From the NCBI GenBank assembly GCA_945902955.1, contig CAMDNO010000010.1, positions 1 to 50,411 on the forward strand: a stretch of 50,411 nt of DNA, given 5' to 3'. Positions 6,503 through 15,614 of the stretch are shown here, in pieces. The notes under the pieces are model-generated. The model ran no database searches. It was not told where the DNA came from and saw only the letters and a program-made list of their open reading frames with translations. The stretch's first letter is position 1, and the number at the start of each line of letters is the position of its first letter. The stretch comes from Porphyromonas cangingivalis (GTDB lineage Bacteria > Bacteroidota > Bacteroidia > Bacteroidales > Paludibacteraceae). A program made the translations under genes and the position numbers.

Positions 6503-9010
6503 ATGAACAAAACCTTTTTCCCGCCTCGCCCTGCTGCAACGCCTACCATTTATGCCTACCAATTAGTGGGAGTTGATACACACGCTGGTTTACTAAAAAT
6601 AGGCTATACCGACCGCGATGCGCAGCAACGAGTGGCCGAGCAGCTCAAAACAGCGCGCTTGCAGTACAATATTGTGTTCGAAGAATCGGCTATGCGGAGC
6701 GATGGTAGTTCGTTTACCGACCACGATATTCACCGCCACTTGCGACGTCGAAAATTTGAGAATGTGGATGGAGAATGGTTTAGATGCACAGTGAAAGACA
6801 TACAGGCCGCAATTTGGGCTATCAAAAGTGGCGAGCGAAACGAAGATAACCGTACACTCACTTTTGGTATGCGTCCTGAGCAGGAAGAGGCTGTGAATAA
6901 ATCTATTGCTTATTTTACAAGCTTTCGAAAAGAGAACAAAGATAAAACGCCACACTTCCTTTGGAATGCTAAAATGCGTTTTGGGAAAACCTTTGCCAGT
7001 TATCAATTAGCAAAGCGACTGGGATGGACTAAAATTCTCGTGCTGACTTTTAAACCAGCTGTGCAGAGTGCTTGGGACGAGGATTTGCTTTCGCATGTCG
7101 ATTTTGAAGGATGGCAATTTATTTCACGCAGCGGGTTACAATTCGAAGAAGCCGACTTCAAAAAACCAATTGTTTGTTTCGGTTCTTTTCAGGATTATTT
7201 GGGCAGGAACGATGTTGGCGGTATTAAAATCCGCAATGAATGGGTACATGCCACGAATTGGGATTGTGTGATTTTCGACGAATATCATTACGGCGCGTGG
7301 CGCGAAAATGCCAAAGAGCTTTTTGAAGCCGAAGGTGCTAAGGAATTGAAATTTGCCGAAGGCGAAGGTATAGAATATTTTGATGAAGAAATAATGCCCA
7401 TTACCACCAATCATTATCTCTATCTTTCGGGTACACCATTCAGGGCAATCGCATCAGGCGAATTTATTGAAGAACAAATATTTAACTGGACGTATTCCGA
7501 TGAGCAACGTGCCAAAACAGATTGGGATTACAATAAAGGTGTAAATCCCTACGCTTCGCTGCCTCGCATGGTTATGCTTACGTATCAGCTGCCCGATGCG
7601 ATTAGCGAAATTGCTAAAAAAGGAGAGTTTAACGAATTTGACTTAAATGTGTTTTTCTCTGCCGAAGGCGATGGACGAAGTGCGCATTTTAAATACGAAG
7701 ATGAAGTTCAGAAATGGTTGGATTTGATTCGGGGTTCATTCAGTGAAACTTCGGTAGATAACCTGAAATTGGGAGCCAAAAAACCACCATTGCCGTTTTC
7801 GCATGCACCACTTTTACGCGTATTGAATCATACATTTTGGTTTTTACCCACGGTAGCTTCGTGTAATGCTATGGCAAATTTGCTAGCGCAGCGACAAAAT
7901 AAATTCTATCACGATTATACGGTGGTAGTCGCTGCCGGAACAAGCGCAGGAATTGGTGTGGAAGCGTTACCACCTGTTTTGGCTGCTATGACTGATAATC
8001 CTTTGGAGTCGAAAACCATCACCTTGTCGTGCGGAAAACTCACAACCGGTGTATCGGTAAAACCGTGGACAGGCATATTTATGCTTCGCAATTCGTCGAG
8101 CCCTGAAACTTATTTTCAGGCTGCTTTTCGGGTGCAAACACCTTGGACAATTCAGAATCCCGACAGCAAATCGCCCAACAAAGTGGAAATACTGAAAGAG
8201 GAATGTTATGTGTTCGACTTTGCGCCCGACCGGGCGTTGCGCCAAATTGCCGATTATAGTTGTAGGTTGAATGTAAATGAATCGAATCCCGAGGCAAAGG
8301 TGGCTGAATTTATCAACTTTTTGCCCGTGTTGGCTTACGACGGCAGCACGATGAAACAAATTGATGCTGCGAATATTCTGGATATTGCCATGAGTGGAAC
8401 TTCTGCCACTTTGCTGGCTCGCCGTTGGGAAAGTGCATTACTCGTAAATGTAGATAATGCCACACTTGCCCGCTTGATGAATAACAAAGAAGCTATGGCA
8501 GCCTTAATGAATATCGAAGGTTTTAGAAGTTTAAATCAGGATATTGAAACAATTATCAATAAATCGGAATCGGTAAAGAAAACCAAGAAAGAAGCCAACG
8601 AACGTGAACTCAGCAAAACGGAAAAGAAAGCATTGACCGACGAAGAAAAAGAATACAAAAGCAAACGCAAACAAATTCAGGAAAAACTCATTAAATTTGC
8701 CACGCGTGTACCAGTATTTATGTATCTCACCGATTACCGCGAACGCAGCGTACGCGATGTAATTACACAACTCGAACCGGCATTGTTTCGCAAAGTAACA
8801 GGATTATCAGTCAAAGATTTTGAATTATTAGTGAGTTTAGGCTTGTTCAATAGCGCATTAATGAATGATGCCATTTACAAATTCAAGCGCTACGAAGATG
8901 CCAGCCTTGAATATGTGGGCATTAATAGGCACGTAGGCGAGGATGTAGGTTTGTTTGATACCGTATTGAGTGCTGCCGATTATCAGGAAACTTTTGTAAA
9001 TCAGGATTAA
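6503..9010 (+). CDS. GIY-YIG (T5orf172)-helicase restriction protein (cassette A)
   Basis: A large protein of 836 residues, probably the nuclease/translocase of cassette A. Residues about 15-100 match the T5orf172 branch of the GIY-YIG nuclease fold (IYAYQL, LLKIGYTDRDAQQR, and a distal GEWF). A superfamily 2 helicase follows: nucleotide-binding MRFGKT at 158-163, DEYH box at 259-262, SGTPF at 309-313, and a late FQAAFRVQTPW helicase motif. A Lys/Glu-rich, probably coiled segment lies near 700-740. I prefer ATG 6503 over ATG 6482 or TTG 6473, which overlap a repeat. The nearest partners are the two methylase genes upstream. The restriction role is inferred from domains and context. Confidence 0.8.
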   Translation: MNKTFFPPRPAATPTIYAYQLVGVDTHAGLLKIGYTDRDAQQRVAEQLKTARLQYNIVFEESAMRSDGSSFTDHDIHRHLRRRKFENVDGEWFRCTVKDIQAAIWAIKSGERNEDNRTLTFGMRPEQEEAVNKSIAYFTSFRKENKDKTPHFLWNAKMRFGKTFASYQLAKRLGWTKILVLTFKPAVQSAWDEDLLSHVDFEGWQFISRSGLQFEEADFKKPIVCFGSFQDYLGRNDVGGIKIRNEWVHATNWDCVIFDEYHYGAWRENAKELFEAEGAKELKFAEGEGIEYFDEEIMPITTNHYLYLSGTPFRAIASGEFIEEQIFNWTYSDEQRAKTDWDYNKGVNPYASLPRMVMLTYQLPDAISEIAKKGEFNEFDLNVFFSAEGDGRSAHFKYEDEVQKWLDLIRGSFSETSVDNLKLGAKKPPLPFSHAPLLRVLNHTFWFLPTVASCNAMANLLAQRQNKFYHDYTVVVAAGTSAGIGVEALPPVLAAMTDNPLESKTITLSCGKLTTGVSVKPWTGIFMLRNSSSPETYFQAAFRVQTPWTIQNPDSKSPNKVEILKEECYVFDFAPDRALRQIADYSCRLNVNESNPEAKVAEFINFLPVLAYDGSTMKQIDAANILDIAMSGTSATLLARRWESALLVNVDNATLARLMNNKEAMAALMNIEGFRSLNQDIETIINKSESVKKTKKEANERELSKTEKKALTDEEKEYKSKRKQIQEKLIKFATRVPVFMYLTDYRERSVRDVITQLEPALFRKVTGLSVKDFELLVSLGLFNSALMNDAIYKFKRYEDASLEYVGINRHVGEDVGLFDTVLSAADYQETFVNQD

Positions 9011-9037
9011 TTTGTGTATTTTTCAAAAACTTGCTTC

Positions 9038-9057
9038 GTCATTCCGACTGCTCAAAA
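9038..9057 (+). repeat. Direct repeat of the tRNA 3' end (partner at 116-135)
   Basis: GTCATTCCGACTGCTCAAAA matches 116-135 at 18 of 20 positions and in the same orientation. It lies in the short gap downstream of the R-M nuclease. It could be an attachment-site remnant or a chance member of a dispersed intergenic repeat. Confidence 0.35.
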
Positions 9058-9084
9058 AAAACCAATACAATTTTAGAGCTAAGA

Positions 9085-11421
9085 TTACGCTTCATCGTCG
9101 AAAAGTGTCAAAGCTGCATTTGCACCAAATCTGCTTGCTTTTTTGTTGATTATCAGCGTCGAAGGTATTGCTGTAAGTTCTTTATTTTCCGATTCCGAAA
9201 GCGAATTCCAACTATCGTAGCTTACAAGCAGGAAGCTAAATCGAGAAATAATAGAAGCGTTATTTTTTGAGCTTTTAATTACTTTTACACGATTAATATG
9301 GCTTTTTTGTAATTCGTTTAAGTCGTTTCGAATGGTTCCATTATTTTGCAAAACATTGTTTACATCTATCACAAAAATGCTGACTTCGGCATTGTTGCGC
9401 ATCAAGCGGCGGGCGTATTTAATTAGGAAACCGTCATTTTCATTTTGCAACAAAATCAAAGTGGTTGTTATTTGAGAAAAACCACGATTAACAAAAATGC
9501 CCACACTACACTTGCTATTCTCTATAAAGTAACGAGTTTTATCTTTTATAAGCGAACCCGGGTAAAAAATAGCCTGTGTTTTATTAATCCGATTTAATAT
9601 TTTATTTAACCAAATATTTCGAGTGAAAATTTTTCTTTCTTTAAAAAATGGAATTCCCGATAGCGAAACGCCAGCTCCAACCAGCAAAAAATCGTAGTTG
9701 TTTGTGTTTACCGTCCGAACTATACAGCCTTCAATATTGTCGTTTATTTTATATTCGGTTTCAATCGGAATGTTCAATTTATCAGCCTCGTCTTTAATCA
9801 ATTTAAAACTATCAGTTGCGTATTGTTCACTGTACATGGGGTTTACGTCGGTTCCGGGAGTAATGTGCAGCACATTTACAGCCAAGCTGTTTTTCGATCC
9901 GTCGAGCACAGTTTTAGCTACATTAAGCAAAGTTTTGCCATTTTCGGGATTTCCAACCGACACCAATACTTTGAAAAGTCCCAATGATTGATGGCGTTCA
10001 AATTCCTCGGCAATACGTTTTTCGGGGAATAGTTTTTCGATAAGTGTGAGTATGGGTGTGGTCATAAAGGTTGTTACTAAAGCCATTATCACCAACATAA
10101 CAAAAATGGTAGGCGGCAACACGCCCAATTCGTAGCCAATGTTAAGCACAATAAGCTCCATTAGCCCACGCGTGTTCATCAACACCCCAATGCTCAAACT
10201 GTCTTTCCAACTTTCGCCCAAAATTTTTGCCGATGCAGCGCTGCCTACAAATTTTCCAATTACCGCAACAGCAATTATCAACCCACAAATCAACCACAAA
10301 TAAGGCGTGTTTACCAAGCCAATTTCGGTACGCAAACCAGTGTATACAAAAAACAAAGGCAAAAGCAAAGTGAGCGAAACATCTTCGATGCGATCGACAA
10401 TCAATTTGCGAAACGATGGCAAGGGCGGCATGATAACGCCAGCCAAAAATGCACCAAAAAGAGCGTGTATTCCAATTAGTTGAGTGGTGTAAGCTGATAT
10501 TATTAATACCAATAGAAAAAATGCGAAAACACTTTTATTTACGACCTCACTGTTTGTGTAAATAGCACTTATTCGCTTCAAAAACGGTTTTACAACCCAA
10601 AACATAAGAATTACATAAGCTACCGAAAAAAGAATGTTATATAGCGAACTTTCGAAACCTCCTGTTTTAGATACAGCTATCACGGCTGCCAGCACGCACC
10701 AAGCGGTAACATCATTGAAAGCCGCGCTGGCAATAGAAATAGTACCCAAATGCGACTTCGACAAACCTTTTTCCTGCACAATACGCGCCAGCACCGGAAA
10801 TGCCGTTATGCTCATCGAAATACCTATAAACAGGGCGAATGGAAGAAACTCGGTATAGTTGGAGGCAAATAGGGGATATAAATAATAAGCCAGCACCATG
10901 CCAAGCAGGTAAGGAAAAATAATGCTCGAATTGCTTATGACAAAGGTTACGCCCATTTTGTTTTTGAGCATACCCAAATCGAGCTCCATACCAATGGTAA
11001 ACATAAAAAGCACTAACCCGATTTGACTGATAATGTAGATATTAGATAGCGAGTCGGCACTAAAAAGGAAGCTATAAGCCTCGGGGAAAAAGTAGCCAAG
11101 TAATGATGGTCCTAACACAATCCCTGCTAAAATTTCGCCAATAACGGTAGGCTGCCCCAAGCGAACAAAGAAATAGCCAAAAATACGGGAAACCAATAGG
11201 ATAGCCAATATTTGCAGCAAAAGCATGGCTGAGGGCTCTGCCACATTGTGGAGCACTGAGTTTACAAATAATTGAAATGTTGATTCTACAACTACCGTTT
11301 CGGGGGGTGTACCGTGGTATTCGAGATGGGAGGCGCTCTTTAACAGCAAAAAACTAAGAACGATAAAAACGATTACCGATATGCTGTAAAAAATCCATGT
11401 TCGTTTTTGTGTATTTGGCAT
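9085..11421 (-). CDS. Cation:proton antiporter (CPA2/KefB-like) with USP-like C-terminus
   Basis: A 778-residue inner-membrane antiporter that probably exchanges Na+ or K+ for H+. After one N-terminal membrane segment (about 9-28) and a periplasmic stretch, residues about 62-465 hold roughly 12 hydrophobic segments of the Na+/H+ exchanger fold, including GEILAGIVLGPSLLG and HALFGAFLAGVIMP. From about 480 the chain is soluble and resembles one or two universal-stress-protein domains (SVGNPENGKTLLNVAK; NNYDFLLVGAGVSLSG), a layout known in CPA2 members. The gene is convergent with cassette A and divergent from the TerC gene. Ion specificity cannot be read from the sequence. Confidence 0.85.
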   Translation of the reverse strand: MPNTQKRTWIFYSISVIVFIVLSFLLLKSASHLEYHGTPPETVVVESTFQLFVNSVLHNVAEPSAMLLLQILAILLVSRIFGYFFVRLGQPTVIGEILAGIVLGPSLLGYFFPEAYSFLFSADSLSNIYIISQIGLVLFMFTIGMELDLGMLKNKMGVTFVISNSSIIFPYLLGMVLAYYLYPLFASNYTEFLPFALFIGISMSITAFPVLARIVQEKGLSKSHLGTISIASAAFNDVTAWCVLAAVIAVSKTGGFESSLYNILFSVAYVILMFWVVKPFLKRISAIYTNSEVVNKSVFAFFLLVLIISAYTTQLIGIHALFGAFLAGVIMPPLPSFRKLIVDRIEDVSLTLLLPLFFVYTGLRTEIGLVNTPYLWLICGLIIAVAVIGKFVGSAASAKILGESWKDSLSIGVLMNTRGLMELIVLNIGYELGVLPPTIFVMLVIMALVTTFMTTPILTLIEKLFPEKRIAEEFERHQSLGLFKVLVSVGNPENGKTLLNVAKTVLDGSKNSLAVNVLHITPGTDVNPMYSEQYATDSFKLIKDEADKLNIPIETEYKINDNIEGCIVRTVNTNNYDFLLVGAGVSLSGIPFFKERKIFTRNIWLNKILNRINKTQAIFYPGSLIKDKTRYFIENSKCSVGIFVNRGFSQITTTLILLQNENDGFLIKYARRLMRNNAEVSIFVIDVNNVLQNNGTIRNDLNELQKSHINRVKVIKSSKNNASIISRFSFLLVSYDSWNSLSESENKELTAIPSTLIINKKASRFGANAALTLFDDEA

Positions 11422-11633
11422 AATTGTATTACTTATTGGTTAAAAAAAAAGAATGTATCTACCTATTTTTCGAACAAATAGACTCATTTTATTGTTCGTT
11501 TCGAAGTATTCAATTTGTGTGATTTCAGTGCAAAAGTAGTAATTTTTAGTGAATTAGATATCCTGAATTTAGTTATTTGCTAATAAATGGTAAATGGCTT
11601 CGAAATAATGGAAATTTATCGCTTTAATTTGAG

Positions 11634-11641
11634 TAATTTTG
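11634..11641 (+). promoter_or_regulatory. -7 box (TAATTTTG) before the TerC gene
   Basis: TAATTTTG fits TAnnTTTG, 40 bases before the start codon. A TTTA rather than TTTG sits near the expected upstream position. The rest of the 11422-11680 spacer is AT-rich with no gene. Confidence 0.5.
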
Positions 11642-11680
11642 CAATCTCATTTTTAAAATTTAATAAAATTCAATTTTTAC

Positions 11681-12631
11681 ATGGAAGTAAATGGTTTTTT
11701 CTGGGCAGCTTTTATTGCCTTCATTTTGGTTATGTTAGCGCTCGATTTATTTGTATTTCACAAAAAAGATTCGGTTGTTAAAGTAAAAGAAGCATTACTC
11801 TGGAGTGCGTTTTGGATTGCTTTGGCGCTGATATTTAACATTGGGCTTTATTATTACGAAGGCAAAAAAGTAGCATTCGATTTTTTTACAGCTTACCTGC
11901 TCGAAAAATCGCTTAGTGTCGACAATCTCTTTGTATTTATACTCATTTTTGGTTTTTTCAAAATTAAACCGGAGCTTCAGCATCGAATATTATTTTGGGG
12001 TATTTTAGGCGCACTCGTAATGCGTGCTATATTTATTTTTGCAGGTGTAGCGCTTATCACTAAGTTTGCTTGGATAATGTTTGTTTTCGGAGCATTTCTT
12101 ATCTACACTGGTATCCACATGCTTTTCGAAAAAGAAGACAACGAATTTGACCCGAATAAAAATATTGTTATCCGATTGTTTCGCAAAATTATGCCTGTTA
12201 CCGACGAAATAGTTGGTCACAAATTCTTCATCCGTAAAAATAAAGTAATACATGCCACTCCGCTTTTTATAGCCTTATTGTTAATCGAAGCATCGGATGT
12301 GATTTTTGCTGTCGACTCCATTCCAGCTGTACTGTCCGTAACCAGTGATGTGTTTATCGTATTCACTTCCAATATATTTGCTATTTTGGGCTTACGTTCG
12401 CTCTATTTTGCGCTTAACGGTGTGATGGGCTTGTTCCGCTATTTAAAATTTGCATTGGCGTTTATACTCTCGTTTATTGGTGTAAAAATGTGTGTCAACG
12501 AGTTCGCCAAAGAGATGAGCTACGATTTTCATATCAGCAACTTTGTATCGTTGGGTGTAATTATAGGTGCACTTACTTTGTCAATTATTGCATCGATAAT
12601 TGTTGAAAAACGTACGAAAACTATTCGCTAA
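11681..12631 (+). CDS. TerC family integral membrane protein
   Basis: A 316-residue protein with about nine hydrophobic segments and TerC hallmarks: the acidic LEKSLSVDNLFVF motif (about 71-83) and its second-half partner IEASDVIFAVDSIPAVL (about 201-217). Family members (Alx, MeeF and TerC proteins) export Mn2+ or protect against metal stress, often at alkaline pH or during metalloprotein secretion. Here it stands between two Na+/H+ antiporter genes, which fits ion homeostasis. It is transcribed divergently from the CPA2 gene and convergently with nhaC. Confidence 0.88.
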   Translation: MEVNGFFWAAFIAFILVMLALDLFVFHKKDSVVKVKEALLWSAFWIALALIFNIGLYYYEGKKVAFDFFTAYLLEKSLSVDNLFVFILIFGFFKIKPELQHRILFWGILGALVMRAIFIFAGVALITKFAWIMFVFGAFLIYTGIHMLFEKEDNEFDPNKNIVIRLFRKIMPVTDEIVGHKFFIRKNKVIHATPLFIALLLIEASDVIFAVDSIPAVLSVTSDVFIVFTSNIFAILGLRSLYFALNGVMGLFRYLKFALAFILSFIGVKMCVNEFAKEMSYDFHISNFVSLGVIIGALTLSIIASIIVEKRTKTIR

Positions 12632-12648
12632 ACTTATTTTTTTAGGAC

Positions 12649-12693
12649 AAATAGCATTTCCAGTTAGTTACAACCTAATCGGAGATGCTATTT
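12649..12693. terminator. Hairpin between convergent TerC and NhaC genes
   Basis: A 13-bp stem (12649-12661 with 12681-12693, one wobble) encloses the stop codon of the minus-strand nhaC gene in its loop. On the plus strand it ends in only four T, so it is a modest terminator for TerC. Confidence 0.55.
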
Positions 12694-14141
12694 TCTGTAA
12701 TTACCCTTTTAATTTTATAACCAACAACAGCTACCGCAATGCTCATTAATGGGCTAACATAATTAAAAACGGCATAAGGAAAATAAGTAAGTGTGCTTAC
12801 GCCCAATACAGTGCTTTGAGTCATTCCGCACGAATTCCAAGGTATTAGCACAGAAGTTACAGTTATGCTATCCTCCATACTTCTACTTAATAAGCGACTT
12901 TCGTACCCCCGTTTTTCGTATAGCTCTTTAAATAAATTGCCCGAAAGAATAAGCGACAAATATTGATCGCCCAGAGTAAGATTGCTCAATAAGCCTGTTG
13001 TTACAGTGGCTGCTACCAAACTGCCTGTACGCGTAATATAATTAGTAAACCAATCGGTGATACTTTCTATCATTCGCCCAGCCGACATGGCTGCACCAAA
13101 ACAAGTGGCACAAATAATTAACCAAACTGTGAAAAGCATACCCTGCATACCGCGAGTCGCAATCAGACTATCAATTTCGGCATTCCCAGCCTTCAGAGTG
13201 GTGGGGCCAAAAACACTCATCGACATACCTTTAAGTAAATCAATTTTGGTAGTTCCACCAGCAATTTCGAGCAAAATATCTTTCTGAAATAGAAGTGCAG
13301 CAAAAGCAGCTAAAAGCATTGATATAAAAAGTGTAACTAAAGGGGGATAACGTTTGGAAATCATAATAACCGTTATTGCTGGTATGAGCAACAACCAAAG
13401 TGAAAGATTAAAGCGCTCGTTTAAAGCCTGTTGGTATATCAGAATATCATCTGTTGAACCTCTCGAAAAAGAAAAGCCTGCAATGGTAAAAACAATTAAA
13501 GTAATAATCATCGAAGGTATTGTAGTAATCCACATATACCGAATATGCGTAAAAAGTGGCGTGCCCGAAATCGACGAAGCAAGAATAGTGGTGTCGGAAA
13601 GCGGCGACATTTTATCGCCAAAATACGCACCCGAAATAATGGCGCCCGCAATCCAACCATCGGGATATCCCTGAGCACGACCAATACCCATCAACGCAAT
13701 GCCAATAGTAGCTACCGTAGTCCACGAACTTCCGGTGATGACAGACACCAAAGCACTTATTAATACAGCCGAAAGTAAAAATACCTCGGGGCGTATTAGT
13801 TTCATGCCATACGAAATAAAAAGAGGCACCACACCGCTCACCATCCAAGTGCCCGACAAAGCACCGATAATCAACAAAATAAGTAGTGCCGTAGATATGT
13901 TCTTGATATTTTTATGTAGCGCTTTTTCAAAAGTTGCCCATTGTACGTTCACCGTTAGCTTTGCAATAAAAAGCGTTACAGCTGTTGCCAGCAACAAAGC
14001 CATCTGACTGGCGCCATTCAGAGCATCAGCGCCAAATAACCCTACTGCTAAAGCTACAAAAATAATAAGCACCAATATGGGTAACAATGCCACCAAAGGA
14101 TGCGGAAGTTTATGATAACTACCTAATAACCTTTTTGCCAT
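12675..14141 (-). CDS. nhaC: Na+/H+ antiporter NhaC family
   Basis: A 488-residue membrane protein of the NhaC/ion-transporter superfamily with about 12 hydrophobic segments. Typical stretches are VITGSSWTTVATIGIALM, SGAYFGDKMSPLSDTTILA and, near the end, WNSCGMTQSTVLGV. It should export Na+ in exchange for protons at the inner membrane. Its ATG overlaps the stop codon of the M48 peptidase gene upstream (TAATG), so the two are translated as an operon from the promoter region near 14990. Confidence 0.88.
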   Translation of the reverse strand: MAKRLLGSYHKLPHPLVALLPILVLIIFVALAVGLFGADALNGASQMALLLATAVTLFIAKLTVNVQWATFEKALHKNIKNISTALLILLIIGALSGTWMVSGVVPLFISYGMKLIRPEVFLLSAVLISALVSVITGSSWTTVATIGIALMGIGRAQGYPDGWIAGAIISGAYFGDKMSPLSDTTILASSISGTPLFTHIRYMWITTIPSMIITLIVFTIAGFSFSRGSTDDILIYQQALNERFNLSLWLLLIPAITVIMISKRYPPLVTLFISMLLAAFAALLFQKDILLEIAGGTTKIDLLKGMSMSVFGPTTLKAGNAEIDSLIATRGMQGMLFTVWLIICATCFGAAMSAGRMIESITDWFTNYITRTGSLVAATVTTGLLSNLTLGDQYLSLILSGNLFKELYEKRGYESRLLSRSMEDSITVTSVLIPWNSCGMTQSTVLGVSTLTYFPYAVFNYVSPLMSIAVAVVGYKIKRVITENSISD

Positions 14142-14932
14142 TATTTCTTGTAATATTTCAACGCTTCAGGCAAATACGATTTCAATTTGGCAATACGATT
14201 TTCGTCCGAAGGGTGAGTGCTCAGCAACTCCATAGCAGCCCCCTTGCCATTAGCAGCCATGCGTTGCCAAAAAGCGATAGATTCGTTTGGGTCGTAGCCC
14301 GCCATGGCCATAAAAATTAATCCCATTTGGTCTGCTTCATATTCGTGTTTCCGCGAATATGGGAGCATTACCCCCACCTGACTGCCAATGCCATAAATTG
14401 TATTCACAGTTTGCTGTGTGGCAGCCGATTGACCCGAAAGTAGCACATTGGCAACCCCAGCTCCTACCTGTGTAGCCATTTGTTGGCTCATGCGTTCGTT
14501 GGCATGTTTGGCAATTGCGTGGGCTATTTCGTGCCCCATTACCACTGCTATTCCTGTTTCATTTTGTGTAATAGGCAATATACCTTCGAAAAAAGCCACT
14601 TTACCCCCAGGCATACAAAAAGCATTAACTGCAGAATCTTGTAAAAGATTAAATTCCCATTTTAAATTTGCAATTTCAGCCTCCATGCCATTTGCTTTAA
14701 GGTAGTCTTCGACGGATTTGGAAATATTCGCTCCCACCTTTTTAATTAAAGCAGCTTGTTTTAAATTTTTTGAAGCAGGCACCGAGTCTACAAATTGTTT
14801 GTACGAAGTAGCACTCATGGTAAGCACATCGGCGTCGGAAACCAAAAGCAATTGTTTACGACCTGTGAGCGCTACCGTTGAGCATGCACTTACTAAAACT
14901 GCCAATAACGATAAAAATATTAATTTTTTCAT
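14141..14932 (-). CDS. M48 family metallopeptidase lipoprotein
   Basis: A 263-residue periplasmic lipoprotein protease. A lipobox VSAC places the lipidated Cys at 17. The zinc site HEIAH is at 134-138, and the downstream HEYEAD supplies the third ligand. The body resembles LoiP/YcaL-type single-domain M48 peptidases, including the MPGGKVAFFEGIL segment. It likely takes part in outer-membrane protein quality control. It is first in a two-gene unit with nhaC, an unusual pairing whose reason I cannot see. Confidence 0.9.
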   Translation of the reverse strand: MKKLIFLSLLAVLVSACSTVALTGRKQLLLVSDADVLTMSATSYKQFVDSVPASKNLKQAALIKKVGANISKSVEDYLKANGMEAEIANLKWEFNLLQDSAVNAFCMPGGKVAFFEGILPITQNETGIAVVMGHEIAHAIAKHANERMSQQMATQVGAGVANVLLSGQSAATQQTVNTIYGIGSQVGVMLPYSRKHEYEADQMGLIFMAMAGYDPNESIAFWQRMAANGKGAAMELLSTHPSDENRIAKLKSYLPEALKYYKK

Positions 14933-14973
14933 GTTCTCTTGAAATTTTGATATTGAAATGTTGATTTAAAAAA

Positions 14974-14991
14974 TTATCTTTGCAAAGATAA
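14974..14991. promoter_or_regulatory. Face-to-face -7 boxes in a perfect 18-bp palindrome
   Basis: TTATCTTTGCAAAGATAA contains TATCTTTG on the plus strand (14975-14982) and the same box on the minus strand (14983-14990). It lies between the divergent M48 and VanZ genes, so the two promoters would share and compete for the same site. It could equally be an operator. Confidence 0.6.
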
Positions 14992-15074
14992 AAACACTTT
15001 TGATAATTTATCCTATAAGATTGATATTTTACAGTAAAAGAAGTTAGAAACTAAGAAAATTGCACCTCATAAAT

Positions 15075-15461
15075 ATGCCCAACATACTCAAAAACTATTG
15101 GAAATCCATCCTGTTTACATTCCTCATTTTTTATCTTTCGTTTGCCAAATCGGCATCTTTTAAGGATTTAAACGTAGTACAAATGACCGACAAAACGGCT
15201 CATTACCTTGTGTATGTTGCTTATGGAATGGTAATTATATTCGATTTTTTACGTAAAAACAGAAGCGGATATTCAACACTTTCTTTTATTTTATTTTGTA
15301 TCGTTTTTCCAATACTCATGGGTGGAGTGATTGAAATAGTGCAAGAAAACTTTTTTAAACCACGTGCTGCCGAATGGATTGATTGGCTGGCTGATATTTT
15401 TGGAATTTTCACGGCTTGGGCATTAATGTCTCTTTTGAAAAATCGAACCAAATATTTTTAA
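15075..15461 (+). CDS. VanZ-like membrane protein
   Basis: A small membrane protein of 128 residues with about four hydrophobic segments and the VanZ-like pattern DKTAHYLVYVAYGMV near 40, followed by GGVIEIVQ and the RAAEWIDWLADIFGI motif near 100. VanZ relatives are of unknown biochemical function; the founding member gives low-level teicoplanin resistance. I chose the ATG at 15075. An in-frame TTG at 15060 is less likely. Confidence 0.75.
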   Translation: MPNILKNYWKSILFTFLIFYLSFAKSASFKDLNVVQMTDKTAHYLVYVAYGMVIIFDFLRKNRSGYSTLSFILFCIVFPILMGGVIEIVQENFFKPRAAEWIDWLADIFGIFTAWALMSLLKNRTKYF

Positions 15462-15614
15462 TAACTACCAATACCAGTACAATTTGAAAATTTGGCAATT
15501 TGAAAATTTGAAAATTCTATTCAGCAATAAGACAAAATCAATAACAATAAATAATCAAAAATAACACGAAGGAAATAACCACTAATAACCATAATTAACG
15601 CGAAGCAAATAACC

